From: Ignavibacteria bacterium
Lineage (GTDB): Bacteria; Bacteroidota; Ignavibacteria; SZUA-365
Direction: 5' to 3'
NCBI GenBank assembly: GCA_016720835.1
Contig: JADKJW010000007.1
Coordinates: forward strand, 124,001-188,000
Length of the DNA: 64,000 nt
Shown here: one piece after another, positions 1 to 8,216 of the stretch
Layout of the letters: every line of letters starts with the position of its first letter
How positions within the stretch are numbered: the stretch's first letter is position 1
The notes under the pieces: model-generated
Told to the model about the DNA's origin: nothing
The model's input: only the letters and a program-made list of their open reading frames with translations
Databases searched by the model: none
Program-made: the position numbers and the translations under genes

Positions 1-1
1 C

Positions 2-1468
2 GCGGCCGACGTCCACGTTCTCTATTTCGTCGACGATGACGCCTTCTTCAAGAAGACCGCCGACCTGCTCGGATCCGCGTTGAAGGCGACCGTGCTCGAC
101 GACAGGACAAAGGGCGACTTCACCGGCGCGGTCGACGAGCTTCTCCCCCTCGTCGCGGGCGATGCGCGGTACGTCCTCGTCGGTCTCGGCGCGAAGGACG
201 CGCTCCGCGCGGAGACGCTGCGCCGCGCTTCCGGCCGCGCGGCCAGGGAAGCGGCGCGTTTCGTCGCGCAGTCGCTCGCCGTCTACTTCCCGTCGGAAGA
301 AGTGGTGCGGCGACACATGCATCTTTCCTTCGAGGAATGCGTGCACACCGTCGTGGAGGGCACACTGCTGGGCTTGTACAAGTACGACAAGTTCATCACG
401 AAACAGCCCGACGCGAAGAAGGGATTGATCAAGGAAGTCCGCTTCGTCGCCGCCGACGAGGGATTCCAGGGACGCCTGAAATCCGCGCTGGAGACGGCCG
501 TGACCGTGGTGGACGGCGTCGAACTGGCGCGCAATCTCACGAACGCTCCGGGGAATGAGGTCTCCGCCGAAACGCTCGCCAAGGAGGCGACCGCGATCGG
601 CAAGAAGCTGGGACTCAAGGTCGTCGTCTTTGGACGCAAGGAAATCGAACTGCACAAGATGGGCGGTCTGCTCGCGGTGAACCAGGGCAGCGCCCGCGAA
701 CCGCGCTTCATCATCATGGAGTACAACGAGCAGAAACGGCGTCTTCCACTCTACGTGATCGTCGGGAAGGGCGTCACCTTCGATTCGGGCGGCCTGTCGA
801 TCAAGCCCGCCGCCGCGATGGAGGAAATGAAAATGGACATGGCCGGAGCCGCCGCCGTCCTCGGCGCGATGCAGGTGGTCGCGAAACTGAAGCTGCCGGT
901 GCGTCTCGTCGGCCTCATCCCCGCGACGGACAACATGCCCGGCGAGGGCGCCATGTGTCCGGGCGATATCATTCGCATGGCGAACGGCAAAACGGTGGAA
1001 GTGCTCAATACCGACGCCGAGGGGCGCCTGATTCTCGCGGATGCGCTCGTGTACGCCCAGCGCTACAAACCGACGGGCGTCATCGACCTCGCGACCCTCA
1101 CCGGGGCCTGCGTCGTGGCCCTGGCCTCGCACGCCACCGGCATGATGGGCACCTCGGCGGCACTGAAGGATCAGCTCCGGGCCGCCGGCGAGAAGACCTT
1201 CGAGCGCGTCTGGGAACTGCCGCTGTTCGACGAGTACGATGCGATGCTCAAGAGCGGTGTCGCGGACCTGAAGAATATCGCGGGCCGCTGGGGCGGCGCC
1301 ATCACCGCGGCCGCCTTCCTCAAGGCGTTCGTCGCCGACATGCCCTGGGTGCATCTCGACATCGCGGGCACGGCCATGCTCGAGGAAGCCACGGCGTATG
1401 CGCCGAAGGGCGGCAGCGGCGTCGGCGTGCGCCTCCTCACCGCGCTGTTCCGCGACGTCGCGCATTAA
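2..1468 (+). CDS. pepA: Leucyl aminopeptidase (M17 family), 5' end outside window
   Basis: Cytosolic dinuclear-metal aminopeptidase that removes N-terminal residues from peptides (protein turnover). The frame is open from base 2 with no stop before the TTG at base 80, so the real start lies upstream of the window; visible residues such as VHVLYF already belong to the N-terminal domain. The C-terminal catalytic domain is complete: VGKGVTFDSGG with the catalytic and metal-binding lysine/aspartate at about visible residues 253-263, a second metal-binding stretch KMDMAGAAAV, and the family signature NTDAEGRL at about 336-343. The end of the protein (GSGVGVRLLTALF) is normal for M17. It converges with the minus-strand patatin gene 86 bases downstream, with a strong hairpin between. 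Identification is secure; only the start is missing. Confidence 0.95.
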   Translation, partial: AADVHVLYFVDDDAFFKKTADLLGSALKATVLDDRTKGDFTGAVDELLPLVAGDARYVLVGLGAKDALRAETLRRASGRAAREAARFVAQSLAVYFPSEEVVRRHMHLSFEECVHTVVEGTLLGLYKYDKFITKQPDAKKGLIKEVRFVAADEGFQGRLKSALETAVTVVDGVELARNLTNAPGNEVSAETLAKEATAIGKKLGLKVVVFGRKEIELHKMGGLLAVNQGSAREPRFIIMEYNEQKRRLPLYVIVGKGVTFDSGGLSIKPAAAMEEMKMDMAGAAAVLGAMQVVAKLKLPVRLVGLIPATDNMPGEGAMCPGDIIRMANGKTVEVLNTDAEGRLILADALVYAQRYKPTGVIDLATLTGACVVALASHATGMMGTSAALKDQLRAAGEKTFERVWELPLFDEYDAMLKSGVADLKNIAGRWGGAITAAAFLKAFVADMPWVHLDIAGTAMLEEATAYAPKGGSGVGVRLLTALFRDVAH

Positions 1469-1502
1469 CCGAGACGTGCATCCGAATATCACCGCGCGCT
1501 TC

Positions 1503-1538
1503 GCGGTCCGGCCCGGCGTTCAGACCGGGCCGGACCGC
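1503..1538. terminator. Perfect 14-bp hairpin between convergent genes
   Basis: GCGGTCCGGCCCGG (1503-1516) pairs perfectly with 1525-1538 around an 8-nt loop. It lies between the stops of the aminopeptidase (+) and the patatin-barrel gene (-). There is no U-tract on either side, so it is a candidate bidirectional transcript end or 3'-stabilising structure rather than a textbook intrinsic terminator. Confidence 0.55.
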
Positions 1539-1554
1539 TGCCGTTTCGGCCCGC

Positions 1555-3876
1555 TCACAGACCGACGCCCACGGAGAAATACAGGGAGGTCGGACCCCAC
1601 TGCGTGAATGATTTCCCGCCGGAGCGGACGAAGAGAAAACTCTTTCCGATGCCGAAATCCGCGGGCCCGATCGGCGTGTCGAGCCCGATGACGATGCCGG
1701 CGCCATGGCGGAGATCCGCGAACTTGATCTGCTCGGGAATGTCCCAGGTCCGGCCCAGATCGTAGCGGATCGAAAGGTAGCTGTCGAACAGGAACTTCAC
1801 CGGGAGCAACGCGCGCAGCTCGACGCTGCCCACAAAGACCTGCTGGCCGGTGAACTCGTTTTCGCGCATGCCGAAAAACGTGGCGAGGCCGCCCAGGCGA
1901 AAATCCTCCGTGCGCGGCATGGTCCTGTCCCCGTATCCGAAAAGCACGCGCGGGTGCACGGTCCATTGCTGCCCGGGGGTGGAAAGGTACACATCGTACT
2001 GGGTCCGGATGCGCGTGAAGGCCGCCTCGCTGCCGAGGGCGGTCTGCGCGGACAGGTACGTGAACAGCAGGTACATGCCCTTGCGAGGATACGGAAAACG
2101 ATCCTGCGTGTCGATGGTCGTCCCGAGGCTGAAGGAGACCACCCGCTGCCGCTCGTCCAAGCGGGTGACGTCGGGCTCGGCGGTCGCGAAGGTATTGAGT
2201 TCCTGATGTTCCAGGGTCAACGCGCCCGTAAGATACCCGAAGCGTCCCGCGTAGAGTCCCGCGGACATCTGCGCGCCCAGCAGAATGCGGCGGGACTGCG
2301 TCGCGACCTCCCGCGCAAATCTGTTGAAGGGCAGGCCCGGCGATTCACGGTAGGTGTTGAAGTCGCGGATGTCGTAGTACAGCTCCGATGTCAGCCCGAG
2401 GTTGGTATACCACACGCGGTTGGTATTGTACCGGAGCGCGTAGCGCCTGTTCCGGAAGCCGCCGAAAAACGATCCGGCAAGCTCCGAACCCGTGCCGAAA
2501 AAATTCGCGTCGCGCAACTCGACGGCCGCCTGCGCGTTGCGTTCGTCGTCGACGAGCGCGCTGATCCGCAGCACCTGGGACGGGCGCTCCTCGACGCGGA
2601 TCGAGACGGTCGGATCGCGCAGCGCTTCCTCCACGGAAAAACTCACCTGATGGAAGAGGTTGAGCGACGTGATGTTGTCCATGCCGATCCGCGCATCCTC
2701 CGTGCGGAACAGCTGCCCCTGCCGCAGCGGAAATTCCCGGAGGATCACGACGGGATCCGTGCGGCTGTTCCCCTCCACGGTCACCGCCCCGACGCGGCCT
2801 TCGCGCACGACGAGGTCCACCTCGCCCGCGAGACTGTCGACGGCGACGGAATCGATTTTCGCGAGCGCGTACCCGCGGTCCCGATACACGTCCAGGACCC
2901 GCGCGCATACCAGGCGGATGGTTTCCGCGCACACGGGGCGCTGCAGGCACACGTCCACCTCCTGGAGGATGGACGGCCGGATCTCCGTGGACGCGCCGCT
3001 CACGCGGATCGCGCGAAGCCGCGGCAGGACATCGGCGCTGACCGACCAGGAGCCGCCCGTCACGGACACGTCGATCGATCGCGAATTGGACGAATGCAGG
3101 AGGCGCGCGAGCGTGTCGAGCACCCGGTCGGGAACGCGCGCGCCGAACAGCGTGTCGCCGTTCGTCCGGTGCGCTTCGTCCTCGAGTGCGCGCGCAAGCA
3201 GCCTGCGCTGGACCGCGCGTATCGCGGGAACCGCCGCGGCGGCATCGCGATACCCGCGGTGGATCAGGGAATCGGCGTTGTCGAAATCGGTGGCGAGGTG
3301 CCCGCCGATCCCGGGCGTGATCACGACATCCGCGTACCGCAGCTGCTCGGCATTGCTCTTCTCCATGAGGATGTTCAGCACCTGATCGAGCGTTTCGAGC
3401 GGATTGGTGATCTGCGACGGATGGCGGGGCGGGCTGGTCGTGTTCACGGCGATGACGAGATCGCATCCCCACGCCCGGGCGAGATCCGCCGGGATGTTCG
3501 TGTTCATGCCGCCGTCCACGAGCGCGAGCGAGTCCCTGGTCACCGGAGAGTACAGCACGGGGATGGTCGCGCTTGCGCGCAGCGCTTCGGCGAGGCTGCC
3601 GGAGGAGAGCACCACCCGCGCGCCGCTGTACAGGTCGGTCGCGACGGCGCGGAACGGAATGCCCAGTTCGTCGAAATGCGGGGAGTGGTAGGGCGCGCGA
3701 AGGACGAGGTCGTTCAACAGATTCGTCAGTCGCTGGCCGTTCGACACGGACTGGGGAATCACGGGACGGAGCCCGTCGAAAAGGATCGTCACAATCGACC
3801 GGTCTGAAAGCGGCTTCTGGTCGACGAACAGGTTCTCCCGCTCCCCTGATTCGATAATCGGAGCAACGCATCCCAA
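1555..3876 (-). CDS. Patatin/POTRA/beta-barrel protein (type Vd-like), main fragment downstream of frameshift
   Basis: Carries the second half of a patatin domain, a POTRA-like module and a C-terminal BamA/Omp85-type barrel. The catalytic aspartate of the Ser-Asp dyad sits in LVDGGMNTNIP (about base 3515). A POTRA-like stretch follows (VEGNSRTDPVVILREFPLRQG, near base 2750), and then about 400 residues of alternating barrel strands ending in YFSVGVGL. This is the architecture of PlpD/FplA type Vd autotransporters, in which a barrel anchors or exports a patatin phospholipase. The first residues of this open frame (MGCVAPIIES) are out-of-frame translation. The true N-terminus, with the nucleophile, lies in the overlapping frame at 3789-4259, so the sequence as given cannot make one continuous enzyme without a frame change near 3850. 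Family call secure; functional status uncertain. Confidence 0.85.
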   Translation of the reverse strand: MGCVAPIIESGERENLFVDQKPLSDRSIVTILFDGLRPVIPQSVSNGQRLTNLLNDLVLRAPYHSPHFDELGIPFRAVATDLYSGARVVLSSGSLAEALRASATIPVLYSPVTRDSLALVDGGMNTNIPADLARAWGCDLVIAVNTTSPPRHPSQITNPLETLDQVLNILMEKSNAEQLRYADVVITPGIGGHLATDFDNADSLIHRGYRDAAAAVPAIRAVQRRLLARALEDEAHRTNGDTLFGARVPDRVLDTLARLLHSSNSRSIDVSVTGGSWSVSADVLPRLRAIRVSGASTEIRPSILQEVDVCLQRPVCAETIRLVCARVLDVYRDRGYALAKIDSVAVDSLAGEVDLVVREGRVGAVTVEGNSRTDPVVILREFPLRQGQLFRTEDARIGMDNITSLNLFHQVSFSVEEALRDPTVSIRVEERPSQVLRISALVDDERNAQAAVELRDANFFGTGSELAGSFFGGFRNRRYALRYNTNRVWYTNLGLTSELYYDIRDFNTYRESPGLPFNRFAREVATQSRRILLGAQMSAGLYAGRFGYLTGALTLEHQELNTFATAEPDVTRLDERQRVVSFSLGTTIDTQDRFPYPRKGMYLLFTYLSAQTALGSEAAFTRIRTQYDVYLSTPGQQWTVHPRVLFGYGDRTMPRTEDFRLGGLATFFGMRENEFTGQQVFVGSVELRALLPVKFLFDSYLSIRYDLGRTWDIPEQIKFADLRHGAGIVIGLDTPIGPADFGIGKSFLFVRSGGKSFTQWGPTSLYFSVGVGL

Positions 3877-4259
3877 TGAATCGACGTGACCGTCCTCTCC
3901 AACTGGTCGACGGAGTAGCCCGCCGCGTACAGCCCGCCGATGATGCTGCCGATGCTGGTGCCGGAAACGAAATCCGGAATGATCCCGGCTTCCTCGAGCG
4001 CGCGGAGCACGCCGATTTGCGCGAGTCCCCGCGCGCCGCCGCCACTCAGCACGAGGCCGATGCGCGGACGCCGGTACGACGGGAACGTCTGGTCGCCGAA
4101 GGGCCTGATGTGCTGCCGCTGCGCGGGGAGAAGTCGAAACGTCGCGCCACGGATGCTGTCGCCCGAGGCGGCGTCTCCTCCCCCCGGCGTCCCTGCCTGC
4201 GTGTGCGCGATGGCGACGAGAAGCAGGCCCAGCAAGGCGTTTCGCGCGCGACGGATCAT
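3789..4259 (-). CDS. Patatin N-terminal fragment (signal peptide and nucleophile), upstream of frameshift
   Basis: ATG at 4259 opens a signal peptide (MIRRARNALLGLLLVAIAHT). It is followed by the patatin oxyanion motif GGGARG (residues 73-78) and the nucleophile elbow GTSIGS (Ser about 102). The frame stays patatin-like to about IHWDALLR (near base 3862), then becomes unrelated sequence (GRTCSSTRS). The continuation GERENLFVDQK is in the other frame. A single missing base between about 3845 and 3862 explains both halves. A TTG 13 codons upstream (4298) is possible but would put proline-rich sequence before the signal peptide. No clear Shine-Dalgarno precedes 4259, and the candidate -7 promoter element is only five bases away. 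Confidence 0.75.
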   Translation of the reverse strand: MIRRARNALLGLLLVAIAHTQAGTPGGGDAASGDSIRGATFRLLPAQRQHIRPFGDQTFPSYRRPRIGLVLSGGGARGLAQIGVLRALEEAGIIPDFVSGTSIGSIIGGLYAAGYSVDQLERTVTSIHWDALLRLSNQGSGRTCSSTRSRFQTGRL

Positions 4260-4263
4260 CCGG

Positions 4264-4295
4264 AAAACATACTCATCGGGGGGGGGAGAAACAAA
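4264..4295 (-). promoter_or_regulatory. Candidate Bacteroidota-type promoter with a G9 tract in the spacer
   Basis: On the minus strand TTTG (4292-4295) is followed after exactly 20 nt by TATGTTTT (4264-4271), matching TTTG-N20-TAnnTTTG. The spacer contains nine consecutive C on the minus strand (G at 4278-4286). Transcription would start at or next to the patatin ATG at 4259, implying a leaderless or near-leaderless message. Confidence 0.4.
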
Positions 4296-4330
4296 CAAAA
4301 CGCCCCGGCCTGCGAGTGCAGGACAGGGCG
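4291..4330 (-). terminator. Intrinsic terminator of the outer-membrane barrel gene
   Basis: Minus-strand hairpin with outer stem CGCCC/GGGCG and inner stem CCTGC/GCAGG around a 4-nt loop (4301-4330), followed by TTTTGTTTGT. It starts 26 bases after the stop at 4357. The T-rich tail doubles as the -33 region of the next gene's candidate promoter. Confidence 0.6.
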
Positions 4331-4356
4331 CATGCGGCAGCGCTCGACTGCCGTGC

Positions 4357-5751
4357 CTAGAAATCGAGCCGGCCGCTGATCGCTACGGAGAGCGCCGCGT
4401 GATTCGACGAGACGTACGAATCGAGACTGTTGGTCCCGATGTCCAGCGTGAAGGAATCCATCTTCAACCCGATGCCCGCCGCAAGCATCGGCGAGAGACC
4501 GCCACCGGCGGCGACGCCAAGGCGGATGGGGATGGACGGGACCGCTTCCCATTCCGCACCGATGCCGACATGCGGGATCGTGGAATTCCCGGGAGCGGAA
4601 TTCAGGCCTTCGCGGACGGAGAGCGCAAGATGCATCGGTCTGTTCACGCCGAGAAAGCGGGAAAAACTATAGGCCGCGGACGCGGTGATCGCCGTCGGAA
4701 GCGGCGTCGAGAAGGAGGATATCGCGTGTTCCTTGCCGTTGAGGCGCCTGGTGATCTCGTCGAGTTGCTGGTAGGATCCGAGATCGCTCACTTCAATCGC
4801 CTCGTCGGCGGTGACTTCCCTGGTGTTCCTGTTCCAATTGATGTTGCCGACGTCGGTGAAGCTGAGGCCGACCCGGAACGCCGTGCTCAACTCGGCCATC
4901 ACGCCCAGATCGATGCCGTATCCCGACCCCGCCGGAGTGGGGAAGAGCTGGAACTTGAAGATGTCGCTCTGCGCCATCCAATCCGTGCCCGCGTAGAGCG
5001 CATGCGCCTGCGCCCGCCCGGAGACGACGAAGGAATCAGGATCCGTGCGGAAAGTGCTGTTGAATTGATCGAGGCCGAAGTAGCCGTACCCTTCCACATA
5101 TTTGATTGTCGCGCCGAAGGACAGCGCCGGCGACTGTTTGCGGGAAAACTGGATGCGCTGCGCATAGGTGAAGCTGTAATCGCGCGTCCACGACGACGAT
5201 ATGCTCGTTTCACGGAAGTCGAAGGTGGTGCCCGGCGTATTCCCGAAGAGGAAAAATTCCGCCAGCGAGCGCGGGATCACGGCGTTGGTCGCGATCCGGT
5301 CCCGGATGCCGATGGCGAAGGACCCGGCGGGAGTGCTGACGGATACCGCCGCGAGCGTGTACGACATGCTCGCGCGTATCGTTCCGGTGCGGCCGTTGAA
5401 CATGTCGAGCAGTTCGGTCTTCTCCGCGGTGTTCATGTAGTACGGATCGCGTTCGGCCACCGATCCCGGAACTCCGGTGAAATATTTCTGGTAAGTCTCG
5501 TAGGAAAAGAAATCCGTTCCCGCATTGAGGCTGAACGGGAGCAGCGCAATGGAGACGCGTTGTCCCTTCGGGAGCGTGATCAGCGCGGGGTTGATGCCGA
5601 TCGCGTCCACGCCGTTCACCAGACCGGTGCTGCTGTAGGCCATCGACGACACGCGCGACGGGACGCCGACATTCTGCCCGACCGCGCTCATCGCCAGGAA
5701 GGACAGCAGCCACATCGTCATGATGGCGATGACCACGGATATCTGCTTCAT
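4357..5751 (-). CDS. Outer-membrane beta-barrel protein, DUF5723-like
   Basis: 464 residues. A signal peptide occupies about residues 1-25 (hydrophobic core MTMWLLSFLAMSAVG). After it the chain has alternating polar/aromatic beta-strands with many glycine and aromatic residues, and it ends in a terminal strand ending LDF, as expected for an outer-membrane barrel. The overall layout resembles the DUF5723 barrels of Bacteroidota, which are of unknown function; that family call is by resemblance only. The ATG at 5751 has no clear Shine-Dalgarno. It lies 19 bases after the stop of a 25-residue membrane microprotein, so translation may be coupled to it. An intrinsic terminator follows its stop. 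Confidence 0.7.
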   Translation of the reverse strand: MKQISVVIAIMTMWLLSFLAMSAVGQNVGVPSRVSSMAYSSTGLVNGVDAIGINPALITLPKGQRVSIALLPFSLNAGTDFFSYETYQKYFTGVPGSVAERDPYYMNTAEKTELLDMFNGRTGTIRASMSYTLAAVSVSTPAGSFAIGIRDRIATNAVIPRSLAEFFLFGNTPGTTFDFRETSISSSWTRDYSFTYAQRIQFSRKQSPALSFGATIKYVEGYGYFGLDQFNSTFRTDPDSFVVSGRAQAHALYAGTDWMAQSDIFKFQLFPTPAGSGYGIDLGVMAELSTAFRVGLSFTDVGNINWNRNTREVTADEAIEVSDLGSYQQLDEITRRLNGKEHAISSFSTPLPTAITASAAYSFSRFLGVNRPMHLALSVREGLNSAPGNSTIPHVGIGAEWEAVPSIPIRLGVAAGGGLSPMLAAGIGLKMDSFTLDIGTNSLDSYVSSNHAALSVAISGRLDF

Positions 5752-5770
5752 CGGAGGTGCCTGTTCCCTG

Positions 5771-5848
5771 TCAGAGGGCGTTGATGGTGAAAAAGGTCAC
5801 CAGCCAGATGACGACAACGAGGGTGAGTGTCTTCTCTACTTGGTTCAT
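5771..5848 (-). CDS. 25-residue single-pass membrane microprotein (unrecognised)
   Basis: An ATG at 5846-5848, preceded by the good ribosome site GAGGAGA, opens a 25-codon frame ending in TGA at 5771. It begins MNQVEKT and continues with the hydrophobic core LVVVIWLVTFF, ending NAL: a short charged head and one membrane-length helix. It sits 29 bases after the lipoprotein gene and 19 bases before the barrel gene, all on the minus strand, so it looks like the middle gene of a three-gene operon. I do not recognise a family. It could be an inner-membrane small protein or a translated leader coupling expression of the barrel. Support comes from the ribosome site, the helix and the spacing, not from homology. 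Confidence 0.55.
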   Translation of the reverse strand: MNQVEKTLTLVVVIWLVTFFTINAL

Positions 5849-5877
5849 GTCCTGTCTCCTCGGTGATCAGTGTGCTC

Positions 5878-6528
5878 TCAGGATCCGAAATCGGTCTTGA
5901 TGTCGATGTGCGCGTACACGATCATCTTCAGAAAGTCATTATAGTTGAACGTCAACGGCAGACTTCCGGGAGTGGTGATCTTGAGCGTGATGATGAACCA
6001 GCTGCTGCTCACGATCTGCTCGATGTCCGAACGCGTGACCATGACCTCGATCTTGGAACGGACCGGCGTGGGTTCCGTGCCGTCGCTGCGTGGCAGCGCC
6101 GGCCGGATTTCGAAGGGAAGTCCCGAGACGGTCTGCGGGATCAGGAGCGGGGAATAGCCGTCGTCGGTGAATTGCATCTCGGCAACGGCGCTTGCCGGCA
6201 TGGCGTTCACAAGCTCGATGACGAAGAGACCCTCGGTGACGCTCTTCAGCTTGTCGATCATCGCCTGATCGAGGTTCATCTTGATCGTGTCCGTGATCGT
6301 TCCTTCGAAGATGATTGCATCGAAGGTGCTGTCCCCGTTGGGGGTGATCTTCACATTCGGATTCTGCTCGAGGAACTCGGCGATGGAATAGTTTTCGGTT
6401 GCAAAGGCAACATTCATACCAACATCCCACACCGGAAGGACAGGCATGATTGGATCGGTACAGGAGATCAAGGTGAACCCGAGAATGAACGGGAGAACCT
6501 TGATTGCGCCAAGTATCTGTTTTTTCAT
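5878..6528 (-). CDS. Lipoprotein of unknown function
   Basis: The start is taken at the internal ATG at 6528 because it gives a standard lipoprotein signal: MKKQ, hydrophobic stretch, lipobox LISC at about residues 20-23. The longer frame from 6588 adds 20 residues without signal character. The mature part of about 190 residues is beta-rich (ITPNGDSTFDAIIFEGTITDTIKMN, then ITLKITTPGSLPLTFNYNDFLKMI) and reads like a surface or periplasmic beta-sandwich. No family is recognised. It is the first gene of the probable lipoprotein-microprotein-barrel operon, so it may be a partner of the barrel (inference from position only). Confidence 0.7.
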   Translation of the reverse strand: MKKQILGAIKVLPFILGFTLISCTDPIMPVLPVWDVGMNVAFATENYSIAEFLEQNPNVKITPNGDSTFDAIIFEGTITDTIKMNLDQAMIDKLKSVTEGLFVIELVNAMPASAVAEMQFTDDGYSPLLIPQTVSGLPFEIRPALPRSDGTEPTPVRSKIEVMVTRSDIEQIVSSSWFIITLKITTPGSLPLTFNYNDFLKMIVYAHIDIKTDFGS

Positions 6529-6748
6529 GTCGATTCTGCTCGGATGTGGAGTTAGTATATTTCCTGCCACGGAAACTAGGAACAACATCGATGCCGAGAG
6601 AAATCCTGAATCCTCAGAGTCGAAAATCTCGTATTATATTACGTAAAATCAACAACATACTGTTGGCATGCGAAGCTCTGACCCGGTATATGGAATGAAA
6701 AAACTGCAATCGCGCAATATTTGCATCATCGCTTTCTGCATCGAAAAT

Positions 6749-6780
6749 GAAAAAAAGCCGCCCCGGTGATTGGATCGGCT
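6749..6780 (-). terminator. Intrinsic terminator after the thioesterase gene
   Basis: Minus-strand hairpin AGCCG...CGGCT (6756-6780, with inner C-G pairs) followed by a run of seven T, starting 33 bases after the stop at 6814. The surrounding 6589-6813 stretch is AT-rich and I see no gene in it. Confidence 0.65.
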
Positions 6781-6813
6781 CTGTAAGGTTTTGATAATAC
6801 ACGACCTGTATGC

Positions 6814-7245
6814 TTACTGTGTTGCGAGACCTCTTTCCATCGTTTCGAGGAAAATTTTTGGCGGCCGTATCACGCGCCCGGACGGAATTTCCTGAAACAC
6901 ATGGACGGTATATCCGCCGGTGATGAGGGTATCGCCGCCGTTCTGGAAAATCGAATAGTCGATGCGCAGACGCGCACCCTGGTACTGCTCGACGGAGGCT
7001 TCGATGGTCAGCACATCGTCGTAGCGCGCGGGGAGATGGTAGGTGCAATGCGCCTCGATGAGCGGAAGGCGCGTTCCCATGCGCTCGAATTCCGCGTATG
7101 CCAGACCGAGCGAACGGAGCAATTCTGTTCTGGCGACTTCGAAATATTCGAGGTATTTGCCGTTGTATACGATCTGCATCTGATCAGTATCCGCATACCG
7201 GACGCGGATGCTTGTGCGGTGCGAGATGCGTTTCACGGGGTGCAT
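6814..7245 (-). CDS. Acyl-CoA thioesterase, YbgC/FadM (4HBT hotdog) family
   Basis: 143 residues, typical for single-domain hotdog thioesterases. The N-terminal signature RVRYADTDQMQIVYNGKYLEYFEVARTE contains the catalytic aspartate of YbgC enzymes (Asp in YADTDQ, about residue 19-21). The rest follows the family (GTRLPLIEAHCTYHLPARYDD). Such enzymes hydrolyse short-chain or hydroxybenzoyl-type acyl-CoAs; the substrate cannot be read from sequence. The gene starts 6 bases after the accA stop, so it is probably translated from the same message as accA and may serve fatty-acid metabolism. A terminator follows. Confidence 0.88.
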   Translation of the reverse strand: MHPVKRISHRTSIRVRYADTDQMQIVYNGKYLEYFEVARTELLRSLGLAYAEFERMGTRLPLIEAHCTYHLPARYDDVLTIEASVEQYQGARLRIDYSIFQNGGDTLITGGYTVHVFQEIPSGRVIRPPKIFLETMERGLATQ

Positions 7246-7251
7246 GTCGGG

Positions 7252-8202
7252 CTATTCGGAGACCTTTCCCATCGCGGAGAATTTCCTGATCCGCTGCTTG
7301 ACGAGCGGTTCGGGTTTCATTTTGGAGAGCTGGGTGATTTCCTCGACCAGCACGGTCTTCAGCAGCATCGCCGCTTCGGAGGGATTTCTGTGCGCTCCAC
7401 CCATCGGCTCCGGCACGATGCGGTCGATGATCCCCTGTTCCAGCAGATCGGGCGCCGTGAGACGCAGCGCTTCGGCGGCCTGCTCCTTGAATTCCCAGCT
7501 CCGCCAGAGAATCGACGAACAGGATTCGGGCGCGATCACGGAATACCAGGTGTTCTCGAGCATCAGGATGCGGTCGCCCACGCCGATGCCGAGCGCGCCC
7601 CCGGAGGCGCCTTCGCCGATGATGACCACCACGATCGGCACGGGCAGCTGCGCCATCTCGAAGAGATTGCGCGCGATCGCCTCGGCCTGCCCGCGCTCCT
7701 CCGCTTCGAGCCCCGGATATGCGCCGGGAGTGTCGATGAGAGTGATGACCGGTTTTCCGAATTTTGCGGCGAGTTTCATCATCCGCAGCGCCTTGCGATA
7801 GCCCTCCGGATTCGCCATGCCGAAGTTGCGGTACAGGTTGCTCTTCGTGTCACGGCCCTTCTGATGCCCGATGACCATGACGGTGCGTCCTTCCAGCTGC
7901 GCGAAGCCCCCCACGATGGCCTTGTCGTCGCCGAAATGACGGTCGCCATGCAGCTCGGTGAAATCCGTGAAGACCTTGCCGAGATAATCCAGCGTGTACG
8001 GACGGTCGGGGTGCCGCGCGAGCTGCACCTTCTGCCAGCGCGTGAGATTCGAGTACACGGAGCGGCGAAGTTCTTCGATTTTCGCTTCGAGCGCGTCGAT
8101 CTCGTCCGAGATTTCCAGGTCCTGCATGACCGTCTTCATCTCGTCGATCTTTTTTTCGAGTTCGACGATGGGCCGTTCAAAATCGAGCACAGTTTTCGCC
8201 AT
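7252..8202 (-). CDS. accA: Acetyl-CoA carboxylase carboxyltransferase subunit alpha
   Basis: 316 residues, the usual AccA length. With AccD it transfers the carboxyl group from biotin to acetyl-CoA, the first committed step of fatty-acid synthesis. The N-terminal coiled segment (FERPIVELEKKIDEM) and the crotonase-type core are present, including IDTPGAYPG, EGASGGALGIGVGDRILML and the characteristic YSVIAPESCSSILWR. The ATG at 8202 is preceded by AGGAG at good spacing. It lies 14 bases downstream of the GT2-fusion stop and 6 bases before the thioesterase, so the three probably share a transcript. accD is not in the window. Confidence 0.96.
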   Translation of the reverse strand: MAKTVLDFERPIVELEKKIDEMKTVMQDLEISDEIDALEAKIEELRRSVYSNLTRWQKVQLARHPDRPYTLDYLGKVFTDFTELHGDRHFGDDKAIVGGFAQLEGRTVMVIGHQKGRDTKSNLYRNFGMANPEGYRKALRMMKLAAKFGKPVITLIDTPGAYPGLEAEERGQAEAIARNLFEMAQLPVPIVVVIIGEGASGGALGIGVGDRILMLENTWYSVIAPESCSSILWRSWEFKEQAAEALRLTAPDLLEQGIIDRIVPEPMGGAHRNPSEAAMLLKTVLVEEITQLSKMKPEPLVKQRIRKFSAMGKVSE

Positions 8203-8216
8203 GGGGACGCTCCTGG

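Noticed and set aside
1705..3807. 700-residue plus-strand open frame opposite the patatin-barrel gene
   Set aside because: Arginine/glycine-rich shadow typical of GC-rich antisense frames; the minus strand has clear domains.
3840..3870. Programmed -1 frameshifting in the patatin gene
   Set aside because: No X-XXY-YYZ slippery heptamer and no downstream pseudoknot seen; other lesions here include shifts in the other direction.
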